Source: Xanthoparmelia taractica (Eukaryota; Ascomycota; Lecanoromycetes; Lecanorales; Parmeliaceae). From it: a stretch of DNA of 64,000 nt. Of this stretch, positions 25,619 to 38,253 are shown piece by piece; position 1 is the first letter of the stretch; each line of letters starts with the position of its first letter. The stretch is from assembly GCA_033085395.1 (NCBI GenBank), contig JANQBS010000006.1, positions 124,001 through 188,000 on the forward strand, written 5' to 3'. The position numbers were made by a program, and so were the translations under genes. Under the pieces are notes generated by a model, which did not search any database, was not told where the DNA came from, and saw only the letters and a program-made list of their open reading frames with translations.

Positions 25619-28600
25619 TCACTCCTCGTCACTAAGCCCATTAGCAAATCCGTCTCTGCCTCCGTTGAAAGTAAGCTTGAGTTTGGGAGCCCCGTTCGGA
25701 CCCGATGCCATTGGCGTACCAACACTCGAGACAGCTGCTGTTGAGCGTCCGTCGGCAGGTGTGGTGTCATCAAAGTCTTGGAGCTGGGGATGCTTCTCCG
25801 TGTCTGCTTTCAACTTGGCAACTGTAGCAGCCTATGTTGAGATGTCAGTAAATTGCTTCAATTGCCTTGAAGGATGGGAAGAATAGACCTCAATCTTATC
25901 AGCATCTTGATAGAGTGGACTGCCATCCTCGTTGTAGAGCCTAGCATTATCACACAGGAGGCGAATGTCCTCTCTATACTCCTTCAGGCTCCGATATTCC
26001 TTTTTGTTGATTTTCTTCTCAATCTGCTCCATGCATATGGGGTTACGAATGAGCAGGTAGTAGTCGGGGTAATCGCTTTTCGGCACCAGCTTGATAAAAG
26101 GATCGATAAATCCTTTAATTAGCGGGGCGCCGTCGTCGTCTTCCTCGCCGGGAACCTCTTCTTCAAGGTCCATGAGATACTGATAATTGCTGTTCAGGAT
26201 CTTTTGAAGGAGGTTGCGCTCGCTCGTGCTGAGAGTCTCAATAGCTTTGCTAGACCGTGCTCCACCACGCTTTTTCTTGGGCGCTGGTTCGTCATCGACG
26301 TCCTCGTCGGCTTTACGCTTTGCGCCAGCTGACTTACGATTGCGCTTTTTCGACGAAGGGGCCACGGAGCTGTCCCTGGATACATCAGGAGAACTCTCTT
26401 CTCCTGCAGCTTTCTTCGCCCGCTTATCTTTGTTCGCGTTGCGCCTGTCGATTTTGGCATGTTTTCGAGCCATAGCATCCTCGATGGTATCATCGTCGTC
26501 ATCCACAGCAGCCAGCCATTGCTCTTCCGTGAGCCCGTCATCATATTTGACCCGCGTCCTCTCGCGAGCTCCACGACCTGCGATCTCCTCGATCTCTTCA
26601 GCGATAGGATTGTCCTCTTGCATATAAATATCCGGTAGCTCGTCCTCGCCCATTAATCGAGGAAGCTTGCCATCTTCTGGGCCGTATTTCGCGCTCTTAG
26701 CTCGCTCCTCGTCCATCTTTTGGAAGACAGTAAGTTCGTCATCTGACCTAGCCATGATCTGGTTCAGATCATCGTCCTCCATCTCTTCCTGTTCTGCCCC
26801 TGCCTCCGCAGCCTCGGCGCTGTCGAGCAAGGTCCTCAGCATGGCGTCTCGCTCTTCGTTCGTGGACTTATTGTCGAATCGGCCTGCTTGAATCACTTTT
26901 CCATCCATATCCAACTTGTACTGAGCTCGTTCGAGTATCTTTTCTTCGATGGAGTTCGAGCTGATCAATCTCAAGATGCGGACTTCATTCTTCTGACCTA
27001 TACGATGAGCACGATCTTGGGCTTGCAAATCCTGATGAGGATTCCAATCGGAGTCATAGATAATGACAGTATCAGCCGTTTGAAGATTCAAGCCGAGACC
27101 TCCGGCACGTGTTGATAGCAGAAAGCAGAAGTATGGTGACTGTGGATCGTTGAAGAGTGATAGCAGCTCTGACCTGTCGTCGGATTTCGTCGAACCGTCA
27201 AGTCGTAGATACTGCATTTCTCTCAGTCGGAGAAAATCTTCCATGATATTCATGATTTGGGTCATCTGAAAGAACATTAGTACCCGATGGCCTGTAGCCT
27301 TGAACTTGGGCAGAATTCGATCGAGAAGCTCGAATTTGCCAGCGGTACGCCACAGCATATCATTGCTCATATGAGTGGGATTCATTTGATCTTCCACCTG
27401 CTCGAACACGAACGGGTGGTTGCACAATTTGCGCAATTGCATGAGCATATTGCTGAGACCCCGAATGCCAGTCTTGCCGCCTTTGCCATCCGTAACAGAG
27501 ATTTTGTTATTTTTGACCAATTGTTGGTATAACTTCGCCTGCAAGGCTGAGAACTTGCATTTGATCACCCTCTCTTGCTTGTCGGGCAGGTCTTTCTCCA
27601 CATCTTTCTTGAGGCGACGTAGCAAAAACGGTCTAAGGACCTTATGCAACCGACGAATGACTAGCAGCTGCTCTTCTTCGGTGAGCTCCATCTTATCCTG
27701 ACCTCCAGTATTAGCAAATGGAGTATTGAACCATTCATCGAATGATTTGACAGATTTGAAGATTGTTGGCAGGACGAAGTTGAGGAGAGCCCACAGCTCA
27801 GGAAGGTTGTTCTGCAGAGGCGTTCCGGTCAAGATGAGACGATAGCGCGTGTTATAGTACTGAGTTAGGGTGCTGCTGAGCTTGGATTGAGCATTTTTCA
27901 TACGATGTCCTTCATCGACAATCATGTGGACCCATTTAATTCTGCTAAGGACAGGCTTGTCTTTGATAATGTATTCGTAGGTGGTGAGGAGGACCTGGAA
28001 GTTGCCATATCGAATCTGCGCCTGTTGTTGTTTGCGAGCAAGCGGAGGCCCTTTGTAGACAATCCTGGATACTGTAGGTGCCCATTTCTCGAATTCGAGG
28101 TTCCAGTTCGTAAGCGTACTTAGAGGGACAATAACGAGAAATGGACCGTTTTGTTTCTTTTTCTCTATGAGATAAGTGAGCAAGCTGATGGTCTGGATGG
28201 TCTTTCCAAGGCCCATTTCGTCTGCGAGGATACCGTTGAGGTTGTTGTTGTAGAGCGATATCATCCATTGGAGACCCTTGATTTGGTATTCCTTCAACGT
28301 TCCACCCTCAAGATTACCAGGCTGCACCTTGATCTCTTCCTTGATACGATGGGCGACCTGATAGTAGTCCACCTTAGGCCCGCCCTCCACTTCATCCTCG
28401 CTATCACTAAGGTCATCCTCGGGTATCTCAACTTCAGGGTTGTGCTGCTCGACAGCACCTCTCTGCTGCTGCTTCACGGAAGCAGCCAGTTGGCTCAAGA
28501 ACCCATCCGTTTGTTTCAACAAGTGCGTTATGCGAGAGTCTTTTGCTTGGCCAAGGAGCTTGAGGTATGTCTCTTCGTCATCGTTTCTCAGCGCCTGTAG

Positions 28601-30142
28601 ACGCTGTTTCGCGGTCCTCTCAACGCGCTTCTGCTCCTCTTTCTCAATGTGCTGATGCTGCGCCAGCATCATCCGACCCAGCTTCTGCACTCTGACTCTT
28701 TGAGTTTCGGCCGCTTTCTTTATTTCTTCCCCATGCATGAGTATTGACTGAATGTGGTCGTTTTGCTTTTTCTTCTCCTTAGTTTCCCTAGCGTCTCGCT
28801 GTTGCTTCTCCAACTTCTCTGTCATGCGAGCTTCACGAAGAGACTGCCTTTTCTGTCGCCGATACATCGAACGATTGGCAGTTTGAGCAAGGTTGTCGTA
28901 ATGCACTAAATCTCTGTGAACCTGTTGGCGTAAAGCACGTTGCTTCGGCAGCAAGCAAAGCATCTTATATTCAATAAGCGCTTTCCGCTTTAAGGAGTCG
29001 TCCTCTTGCGGAGTGTCGGTCTTGCTTGTGTCCCATGCAGCTAGATTGGCCGGTAAGCCCTCAAGTTCCGATTTCCTTGACGTGATACGATTGTAAGCAA
29101 TACGCTCACGCTCTTCACGGATACGGTCCCCATCAACCCCGTTTATAGGTCGGCTCTCGTACAGATCCAGCTTTCGTGACGTCAAAAGATTGGAAATGCT
29201 AAGCTCCCGGTCACGACGGATTCGATTAACGTCAACACCGGTTGGCATCAAGGGGTATACTTGAGTGCGGTTTGCTCTGACAGTGTGATTCGCATAACTG
29301 ATGCTAGGTTTGATGTAATTGTGGGGATCGTCGTACGTTTTGTGCATATGTAGCCTCTCTTTGTCCTTTCCATCAGTCTGTTTGGTCTTGCGAGGAGCGT
29401 CTTCTAGGACCTGGCTAGCAGCTGCGACAGCCTGCGCGACCGTTGGTGGCTGCTTGCTTTGCTGTGATTTGAATAACTGCTGTTGCAGAGCGGGAGGTAT
29501 TGCAGTATTCTTGCTCAGCATTTTGAACGCCAATATCTGGTTCTTAAGGACTCGCATCTGCTCATCTGATAGACTGCCATTGCTGTCAGACTGTTGCTTC
29601 GACGGCGAGCTCGCCGGTTTCTCTGTATTGCCTTTGAGCTGCGTTGTTGCGGAGGCAGGTGTAGTTGTCGAGGCGACTTGGGCCGGTGATATGCCATTTG
29701 ACGATGTGGTGGGTGCATGTCCTGGCATTCTGTATTAGTATTTACCAATTTCGTAGCACAAGGTATGTTACGTACCATTGACGCCATTGGTCTCTCCAAC
29801 ATGTTGTTGCTGCTGCTGACCTTGCTGGGCCTGTTGTTGAGCCTGCTGTTTTAGGTACTCTGCTTGCTGGTGCCTGAACTTCTGTTGTCTTTGAACCGCG
29901 TTCAGGATATTAGAGTATTTGAGCAGTTCAGGGTCATCTGGGCGGACGCCCTGATCCCTCAATTGTTTGTACTTCTATCAAGATATTAGCTTGGGGGTTG
30001 AGGATAGTCTAAGAGGAAGAAGGACTAGGTTGCGAAAGGCGTTGAGAGATGAGAATGTGGGAGGTCTTACGGAAAGGGTCTCATTGATGGCAGCCTGGGT
30101 CATACCCTGAGGGAGATTAGGCGCGGTTTGGACAGAAGCCAT
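25619..30142 (-). CDS. sth1: Sth1/Snf21-type SWI/SNF-RSC ATPase
   Basis: Model of 1442 aa; minus-strand exons 30142-30071, 29974-29772, 29729-25889, 25831-25619. Domains in order: a Gln-rich N-terminus, a QLQ-like motif near residues 146-180 (QNQILAFKM-type context), an HSA domain near 380-470, Snf2 ATPase with DEMGLGKT near 590 and the DEGH box (VDEGHRMKN), helicase C lobe (LLSTRAGGLGLNLQTADTV, DRAHRIGQ), an acidic/SnAC region, a Lys-rich nuclear stretch, and a C-terminal bromodomain near 1285-1370 (YPDYYLLIRNPICMEQIEKK). This is the catalytic subunit of the RSC/SWI-SNF complex, which slides and evicts nucleosomes at promoters. The length is close to yeast Sth1 (about 1360). Exon 2 ends at a tandem donor (GGTACGTAAC): only the downstream GT keeps the frame. 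Confidence 0.94.
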
Positions 30143-30876
30143 GGTGGCGGGGCGGAATTAATGATTATGATTGTCGTAATTGCGGTAGTAGTCAGCAAGC
30201 GGAGGTGTTGAGAGGCGGCGCAAGCGAGGGGAGGAGTGAATGATAGGGCAAGGCCGCCGTGGGAGGGAAGAAGCGCAATGCGAGAAAGAATGAATGAGAG
30301 GGCTGACTGCCTTGGGAGGTGGTTTGGGTATGGAGTGTAACAAGCTTGGCAGTTGAAGGGTCCCCCTTCAACGCGTCTTGGGAGACGTGTTGAGGGATAT
30401 GAAGCTTTGTATGGCCAAAGGGTGATGGCGGGGTCCGAGGCACAAGTTTTGGACGATGAAGCGTATGCTGCAAACTTGGTCACTCTCCCTTCCCTGTGAG
30501 GTGGACATTTTAGCCTCCTACTCTGCCAAGCCCCTAATCTACGGTCGCCCTTAAATACATATACGCAAAACTAAGAGCATCTGCCTCATACCCCTGTCAT
30601 CGGAGTTTATGCCAAATATCGTCGCCATGCAGCAGTGTAGCCCGCTTTTGAGAGTACCATCGCGATCTTTTCTGCCCATTCCCTCATCAAAAATGCCCAA
30701 AATTTAGAGGCAATTTTTGCGCCGGGCAAGCCTCCGGGTATACGAGTGGTACGACGCTCGGTAAGAGGAGATCGAGAGCTCTAAATGCAATCTTCAACGC
30801 CAGTGTACACGCATTCTGCCCACGTCAAGTTTTACACAGTCCGACAATGCCCAATTCAATGCAATGTTGTGTCAGG
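30143..30876 (-). promoter_or_regulatory. sth1 upstream region and 3' end of BAR gene
   Basis: About 730 bp between tandem minus-strand genes. No gene is recognised. The first 350 bp upstream of sth1 are purine-rich on the plus strand (pyrimidine-rich in the transcript sense), consistent with a leader or core promoter. Confidence 0.5.
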
Positions 30877-32462
30877 TCACGCGTATGATACATTAGCTGT
30901 ACTAAGCGTGCTTCTTTTCATTGGCGGAGGAGGAGGCGGCGGTTTCTTCGCTCTCGATGGCGGAGGCGGTGGTGCTTGCTTCTTTCCATTCGGAGCTGAT
31001 GTCAATGTAGAGTAGCTCGCACTTCGAGACGGCGCTGCGCTTCCATGTGAAGTAGCTGGGGAAGCAGATCTCTCCTTGTATGACCGATCAGGACTGCTGT
31101 TGCTGTTGAAAGTAGACTCGTCGGAAGGATCGCTGAAGAGATCGTTATCCGGGCTGATTCTGGATAAAGGACGCAGCTGTGCCCGCTGGTTTCGGACAGT
31201 ATAATTATCACTTGGCGCCCGAGATACTCGTTGGGGAGGCGAAGCTTCCCGATAGAGCTGCGTTGGGCCTTCGAAAGTTGTTGCGCGATTCACGCCAGGC
31301 CGCGCTGAGTTGAAATCGTATCCACTCAACTCTTTTCGAGGAAGCTCGACGGTAGGGACTTTGGAAGATGCTGTGCGTGTAGAACGAATGGCTGGCCTAT
31401 TCTCTACCACAGGAAGAGGCTCTTCTTCGATTGGATTGTATCTGTCTCCGTACGCGTGTGCAGTATTGGATCGTGATCGAGGCTCCCGGCGATTGTCCCC
31501 ACCATCGGCCTCGGTTTTGCTGAGAGATTCAGTCACTTAGATTCAAATGGGTTGTTTGATCGAAAATCTTACCCTGCGGGCCAGTTTTGCTTCAGCTGCA
31601 TCAGTACATCGCGACAACGGTCGTAATACTTGAGCTCGGCGTCGACGAAGGCTCCAAGGTCAGCAACGCTGTCGGCCTCTGCTTCTTTGATCTTTGTCAT
31701 CGTTAGCTCTGTGTTGGTTGAGGATAGGCTGCGTATTGCTCACGTCCTGCATCCGGCGGTAAACGTCCTCGCTGGTTTCTTCGTATTTGGCTTTCTGTGA
31801 CCGCAGCTCTTCTTCCACCTTGAAGTCCTCTTTCTTCGCTTTCTGCATCTTAGCTAAAGAGGCATCGTAGGCTAGTCGACGGCTCTCCAACTTCTTTCGT
31901 GCAGACTATAACTGTCAGATATGACCCCCGTGTATAAACAAGACCTACTTGGTACTCCTTCATCTGTGCGAGTGATCTTTCGAGCGATTCAAGCCAGCTT
32001 GTAGTCGCGTCCGCAACGTAGGTCTCCTGAATGCGACCAATCCGTTCGTTCGTCCTGCCCATGCCTGCGCCCGCGTTAGCCTTGATACTGAGGGTGTCAG
32101 CAATAAAGCTCACTCATGAGACATTGTCCGAATTCCGAATCGTCTTCGAAATCTTCGCCATGATTGACCATTGTTGAACCCAGGTAAGCAATTGGCAAGA
32201 TCTTCTCCTTGTCGTCCCCCTCTTGGCGTTTGGATAGCGTTTTGACGTAGGCAGTCATCGAGCGTTGGAGGCGCTCCATGCCTTGAAGCAGTCAGTCGAA
32301 GTTTATTCTATAGTGATGATAGCGCTCCGTGCTACCTTCTTGTCTGAGGCCCATCTCTACCTCTAGCGATTTGAAGTCGTCCGAGACGCTTGTCTTAACC
32401 TCACCGCCCATTCTTTCCCCCGCCCATTGCTTGAATCTGCCTAATTTCTTGTTGACGTTCAT
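30877..32462 (-). CDS. BAR-domain membrane-shaping protein with Pro-rich tail
   Basis: Model of 444 aa; minus-strand exons 32462-32336, 32281-32114, 32064-31949, 31905-31744, 31691-31573, 31519-30877. Residues 1 to about 240 form a helical, charged BAR-type region: MNVNKKLGRFKQWAGERMGG, then a middle helix with GRTNERIGRIQETYVADATT and a final helix with DVYRRMQDIKEAEADSVADL. The tail is Ser/Pro/Arg-rich, ends with two Pro runs (candidate SH3 ligands) and has no SH3 domain itself. BAR dimers bind curved membranes in endocytosis and vesicle traffic. The six-exon structure gives one uninterrupted frame. The specific orthologue (for example an endophilin-like or Gvp36-like protein) cannot be set from sequence alone. 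Confidence 0.85.
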
Positions 32463-33135
32463 TTCCTATTGCTGCTGGAGGTAACGGTGTCGGTAGGTGA
32501 GTAGGTTTGGCTCTGGAATGTCGTGGAGTGGATACGAGGCCAACGCCGTAAAGGAATGTGCTTGGAGAGCCGTGGGTGTTCCAATTAGAAGGAAGGATGA
32601 GAACTTCAAAGATGCTTTAAGAACGACAGACAAGAAGCGTGAAGAAAGAGGGTCTGGATATTTAATGAAAAAGTGACTGTTGATGTTGAGCAAGCAACAA
32701 TAAAATAAGATGCAGCTAACCCCACTTCTCGGGATTTAAGCCTACCTTATACTTTAGTGACGCACTGAAACAATGCGAGAATAGCAGCCACTCAAACTTT
32801 CAAATAAAGGGGCTCTCATTATTGCAACACGAACACAACGCGCCAAAAGCCTCACTTCATCCCTTGGTATCAAGTCTGGCGGAAACTTCAAACTGGCTAA
32901 TAGCTACATCTTGAGCGGTACGAAGTAATAATACGGTTTCAGATTTCTGGCTTGTTTCGGACTTCGTCGTCTTCCCTCGTATTGACACGTTTCCCGCATT
33001 AAGTATGCCTATGCCTAGGTTTCAATCATCACCACATCATGAGTCTGATTCGACTTTACGAGTCTGAATGAGGTCTTGCTGACGCTACATACTCCGTAAT
33101 CTGCAGGGTATTTCTGGTTCGTAAACCTTCACATT
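32463..33135 (-). other. Gap between BAR gene promoter and uL2 gene 3' end
   Basis: About 670 bp. No gene, RNA or notable repeat is recognised. It includes the upstream region of the BAR gene and the 3' region of the ribosomal protein gene. Confidence 0.5.
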
Positions 33136-34067
33136 CTAATCTTTCTTCTGCGTTCCCCGTAGTAGACCCGTCCTCCTAGCTGCAATGAGACCTGCCTTTT
33201 GACCTTGTGCGGCATATCGTGAGATAGTCGACGCTTTACCAATATGTTGATGATTACCACCTCCGTGAGGCTAGCAAGAAGAGTTAGAATCAAGGTGAAG
33301 ATGTATTAGTGGAGAGGGCGCTTACATGGTCGACTGGATTCATGGCAACACCACGAGTCTTTGGCCACGAGTTGCGCTTGACCGCGAACTTATGCTTGGC
33401 ACGGGAGGCCTCTGCAAACCCAGTAAGTCTGTGTCCATGAAAATAGCAATGACTAAATAGATGACATACTCAGGAGTGGCTTGTCTGTTCGTCCTCCTCC
33501 TGCAACAATGCCAATCATGCCTCTCGCGCTGCTCTTGATGACCTTCTTTGCACCGCTGGGTAGCTTGACTCTTGTCTTTCCTTCATCAGGATTATGACCG
33601 ATGACCGTAACGTAATTCCCCGAGGTCCGCCCCAGAACACCACGATCGCCCATCTTCTCCTCCACGTTCGTCACCACCGTACCTTCTGGTACGGAGCCTA
33701 GGGGCAGGACATTCCCAATGGTCAGAGTAGCTTTTTTGCCAGCATAGATGAATTGTCCCGTGTACATGCCCTCATTGGCGATGAAGGTTTCTGTGTGGAG
33801 TTTAAAGCGATAGGGGTCACGGAACTGCACTTTGGCCAATGGTGCGCCTCGACCGGGATCGTGAATGATGTCTTTAACGACGCCTCGAATGTAGCCATGT
33901 TTTTCTGCAAAGTCAAGGGTTCGGAACTGTGCTGGAGCCTTGTTCAAGCGCGTATGGGCCGCTGATCATGTACATTAGGTGCAACTCCTCATTGCGGGCT
34001 ATTATGAGGTGGACGTACTGAAAATGGATCCACGACCCTTTCTCTGGTTGCGGATTACCCGACCCAT
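33136..34067 (-). CDS. rpl2: Cytosolic large-subunit ribosomal protein uL2 (L8/L2)
   Basis: Model of 253 aa, the usual length for eukaryotic uL2; minus-strand exons 34067-34019, 33961-33470, 33411-33326, 33270-33136. The sequence begins MGRVIRNQRKGRGSIFTAHT and has the conserved core NYVTVIGHNPDEGKTRVKLP and the signature RGVAMNPVDHPHGGGNHQHI, whose conserved His lies close to the peptidyl transferase centre. The protein ends in a short basic tail, GTQKKD. It binds 25S rRNA and is needed for subunit association and peptide-bond formation. A first exon of 49 nt and four exons in under 1 kb are typical of fungal ribosomal protein genes. Confidence 0.97.
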
Positions 34068-35518
34068 CCTGGCTTAACTGAGTATGGCTGTTAGCTATGG
34101 GTAGGTATGTTTCGGACATCTACTGACCAGAGGAAGTCGATGCGTTTGGAATGGCAAGTCTCTAATGTCCGGATCTGAACTTTGTGGGAGGGCTCGCTTG
34201 GCTCAGCACTAGCGGAGCGCTAAATTTTGAGCCGCCGTAGCAACCTCACTTCGCGCCGCAAACCTCCTTCGTCCATCATCACCTTTAATGGGTCTGTTCT
34301 TCATTATCAAGAATGGAGGAAGGCTGGTCGCAGGTAATTTTAGGTGCTCTGTATTGAACCTTGAGCTGATCCCCCAGATGGCCAGGGTCTGTTCCGGTTC
34401 TATTTTCCCTCTCCTATTTCGGACTTCGCTTCAGTGTGCAAGTGCTAGACGTCGTGATATGGTAATTACGATTGGCCGTGCGCGTCGGCCATTGCATCGA
34501 TGGCAGCCGGGCGGCTTGACTCCGTGCGATCCCGTTGTTAGAACACGGCTGATCAATCTCCAATACTTATATATGTCATCAGTGTCCGCATTCTAGTTTC
34601 GAAGCAGTAATATTCTTTACTGTTTGGCCGATTCTTACGATTCGTCAAGCATCCTCTCTATCGACATCAGCTGTGGTTGATGTCAGGTGGCCTTCTTTCA
34701 CAGTCTATGTTTATATCACCAGTCTGGCGTCCTCCGGATTATTGGACCCTTGAGTCCCTAGCAAAAAAGGGTTTCCTGTTGAATTGCATTGCATTTTGCT
34801 ACATATCGCACTTATCATGGCCGCAACGTCACCCTTCTTTCCCATAGCTGCAGAAATTTTCAATTCATGTTGAAAATGATGTCGTTCGTTTAGTGATCCC
34901 CTTTCTCTTCAAGGTTATGCGGAAGTGGATCGCTTCCAGAATACCGTCATGTCGCAATTGCTCTGTTCTGTTGAACTGGTGTCGAGATTTTGGAGCCGAG
35001 CTACAGGCGGGCGCAAAGTGCCCGAATTTAACGCATGACTTCTGGGAGGAATGCACGGAAACAATACAACACGGGGCCTTAGTTAGCATTTCATCATGCA
35101 TTATCTCGGAGTGCACAAAATGGCAGAATCACGCATTCCACTAGAAATCTTGGAGTGGTGGAGTTGTGGAGCGAGTGCTGAAGAGGAAAGATCACGGAAA
35201 GGGTTATGCGGCTTGGAACTTGCGTCTGCGCCCAATCCTGCACCTTGCCAGCAACTATCAATGGAAGGCAATGGTAATCATGTGTCATTACATGACTCCA
35301 CAAAGGCGTTTCGCAAATGGGAAGAGGAGCTGAGCAACCGCATTTGAGACTGCTTGGACGTCAAACTTGACCCATAGAAAACAATACCTGTCAATACATA
35401 TTTAGACGCAAAATAGCGCGCTCCCGTAAGCTGTAGCTCGTTCTCCGAATTTCACGCTTTTCCAACTCAAAGTTGGGAGCTTGTAGCTGACATAAAACCC
35501 CCCGAAACAAGAAACGCC
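34068..35518. promoter_or_regulatory. Divergent region between uL2 and WHIM-motif gene
   Basis: About 1.45 kb with no recognisable gene. The short open frames here have no motif and no coding-like composition. It must hold two promoters. Confidence 0.5.
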
Positions 35519-37727
35519 ATGTCTTCCTCAGATCTCTCTGACATCTCCTCACCACTATCCAGTGATGAAGGTATCGCGTCAGTGCCGATCCCAAAGGGTA
35601 AACTCGACCATTATTTCAAGCAAGGTTCAAGCGCAACCCCGACCTCGCCGCCCGCAAAGAAAAAGCGCCCACCATCGCCGCCCCATGAATACGTTCTAGC
35701 AGATAACTCGGACATTGCTGTAAGTGCTATAGATATTTGAATTAATAGTCTTCACTGCTGCGCTCCTGGCCCCAGAGAATGGCACTGCTGACCCCTTTTG
35801 ACACGCAGTTCCTTTGCATGTTCCGTTCGCGCTTTAGCGACGCCTTTCCAAAATCGCTCCCCCATTACGGACCGCAAGATATTGAGCGCGGCGTGGTAGA
35901 TCCAATACCTGGCGATCAGGTTGAGAGATTATTATGTGCTCTGCTAGGCTTGGTGTTGAACCGGAAGAAGGACATCGAGTAAGTCATCCACGATCTATAT
36001 GCACAACTACTTTGCTTGGATCGCACGAGGCTAATAAATGTCCCATTGCCTTCGCTAATCATGGTGTGTCTCGCGAGTAGGAAGGGTCACTACACTCGGG
36101 CGCTCGAGGAGGCAATCCAAACACACAACTCTCAATGGCCTCACGCATGGAATGGCAAAAATCCCCTTCATGGGGGCGGAAGCTTCAACAAGATGACCCC
36201 AGAGGCGCGAGTACGTGTCGATAGATGCAGATGAAACGTATGCCGGTCGCTGATGATTCGAGTACAGCTTACACTCCTCAAGGCGCTTGTCATATGGTCG
36301 CTTGAGTCCTCAGAAGCGGTAAAAGCCATCATAAAAGAATCATACAAGCAGTCTCGTCACGACGATGATCTCAATCAGCCTCTTTCAGTGCAACCTTGGG
36401 GCCGAGACGGTGACAAGCGCAGATTTTGGCTCATTGAGGGGCAGGACGACACGCACTTCCGACTCTACCGCGAAAGCAACCCAGCTCTTAAAAACAACAC
36501 TTGGCGGAGCGTTGCGGGCACAATTGATGAGGTCAAGGAGGTCGCTCAGCGTCTGGATGAGGAGAATACGCAAGCTTCACGACGACTGCGTGACCGTATC
36601 AATGCGGCAATCCCTCGGTTTGAAGCATCTGAAGAGGTCAGTCAAGGGAGACCTAGTGACTCGGCCGGTCGCAGCTACTAATTTTCCCTCAGAAACGAAG
36701 ACGGAGAGACTACCGTCTGGCTCGCAAAGCACAATTTGTGCGGCCAGAACCAGGCTTCTCTCTTTACGAAGGTCGGACCCGTGGGAAACGGCCAAGGTAT
36801 ACTTACTCGGATGAAGAGGACGGAGGATCAGACGCGCTTTCTATACGACGCTCAAACCGACATTCGGGCATCTCGACTCCAGCAGAGTCAAGTGGACCTA
36901 CCTTTACGGCCAGCGGTCGGCAAGTCAGATCTAGGCATGGTGGTACATATGGTGAAACAATGTTGAGTGGTCAGCAAGATACAACGGAGCAATCTAGAAT
37001 CGGTGGTTTAGACGAAGTTGAGGACGATGAGGATGAGGATGAGGGTGAGCCCAGGTCTCGTGGGCGCCCTCAAAGGGCTGCGCGACAAAACAGAATCAAG
37101 CCGAAACCTTTCTCCAGCACGCACACCGAAGGCTACGATTCCCTGGGATCAATGGAAGATGAAAGCGACGTCACTTCAAGTGGGCATGAATGGGACGGAG
37201 GAGATGAAGACGAGCCCGACGACCAAGTGGATGACGAGGAAGAAGATGAAGATGTTAATATGAGTGACAACTCCAAAGTCAAGGATGAGGAGGACGACCC
37301 TCGACAAAGCCTAGTGGTTTCTCTACGGTACGCGAAGAGCCACCAACCTCTACCAGACCAGGATATGCCGAATGGTCCTACAGTCTCCACCAACTTAAAG
37401 GAACCGTCAGAGGCGCCTCATTCCTCAGGCGGTCTGCCCAAGTCATTGAACGACGCAACCAAACCCATCTCAGATGGAACACCCGCCCACTACTCAAGGT
37501 CTCTACAACAAACTCCGCCCTCACACCACGCAGTTCTCACAGAACATGCCGCATCTGCGCAGCCTCAAGTCAGCTACTCGAGTCAAAGCACGCCGGTGGC
37601 TCCTTCAGAAAAGGATCACATGCAATTTCATTCAGACTACTCCCAGCCTGAGGAACACCCGACACCAAGAGTCTCATGGCCAAGCTCAGAAACAGGCGTG
37701 GTGGCATCTAAGGGCACTCCGATGTAG
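35519..37727 (+). CDS. WHIM-motif chromatin-associated protein (putative)
   Basis: Model of 645 aa; exons 35519-35719, 35776-35978, 36081-36210, 36268-36636, 36693-37727. The N-terminus is Ser/Pro-rich with a basic patch (PPAKKKRPPSPP). Residues about 70-190 resemble the helical DDT/WHIM1 region of ISWI-partner proteins. Near residue 222 is WGRDGDKRRFWLIEG, the WSD/WHIM-type motif found in remodelling partners such as RSF1 and ACF1. The C-terminal half is disordered, with basic segments (KRRRRDYRLARKAQ) and a long Asp/Glu-rich stretch near 408-487, as in histone-binding proteins. I infer a nuclear role in nucleosome spacing. The exact orthologue is not recognised, and the first exon boundaries rest on frame logic only. 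Confidence 0.7.
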
Positions 37728-38253
37728 CTGGTTCTCTTGATCAGAGTACGCCCCTCGGTCGAAGTTTTGCATATGCTCAAGCTGTCATGACGTGGTAACA
37801 AAATTAGATTCCAGCATTTTAATGGACTCATCGTTGTCCTTGCGCCATTTCGACAGCTTCTTAGCTTAGAGAAATCATGTAATATTATCATATTTACCAC
37901 TATTCCCTCTGCTTGCAGTACTTAGTCAGTCCGATAGCTCGCAGAAGGCGCACTCCAGCGCGCCCAGATTGCAATATACTGCTCCGATAATAGCGCTTCT
38001 ACTCCATACCCTCTATTGTTCATAACAGCCGATGTCTCCACAACAGTAAGCCGCCTGGGCCTAAAAGTCCTCATCGAAACGGGCGTGAGCACTCTGCCGA
38101 AGAACGGCTTCACACCTTCCGCCCAATGTCTCTAACTGTCCCTCCAAGTGATCTCTCCGAATCTCCTGCACCATTCCGGACTGGGTCCGAGCCCCACACT
38201 CACCTCTTCAAAATCTTATAGCTCGAAGCAGCCATATGCACTCCATCATCCAC
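37728..38253. other. Convergent gap, WHIM-motif gene / DUF1770-like gene
   Basis: About 525 bp. A 63-codon open frame on the minus strand (37922-38113) could be a second exon of the DUF1770-like gene, but no clean splice join was found. No repeat is evident. Confidence 0.4.

Noticed and set aside
37922..38113. Minus-strand open frame as a second exon of the DUF1770-like gene
   Set aside because: No donor/acceptor pair joins it in frame convincingly, and its residues do not resemble a known tail; kept only as a possibility.
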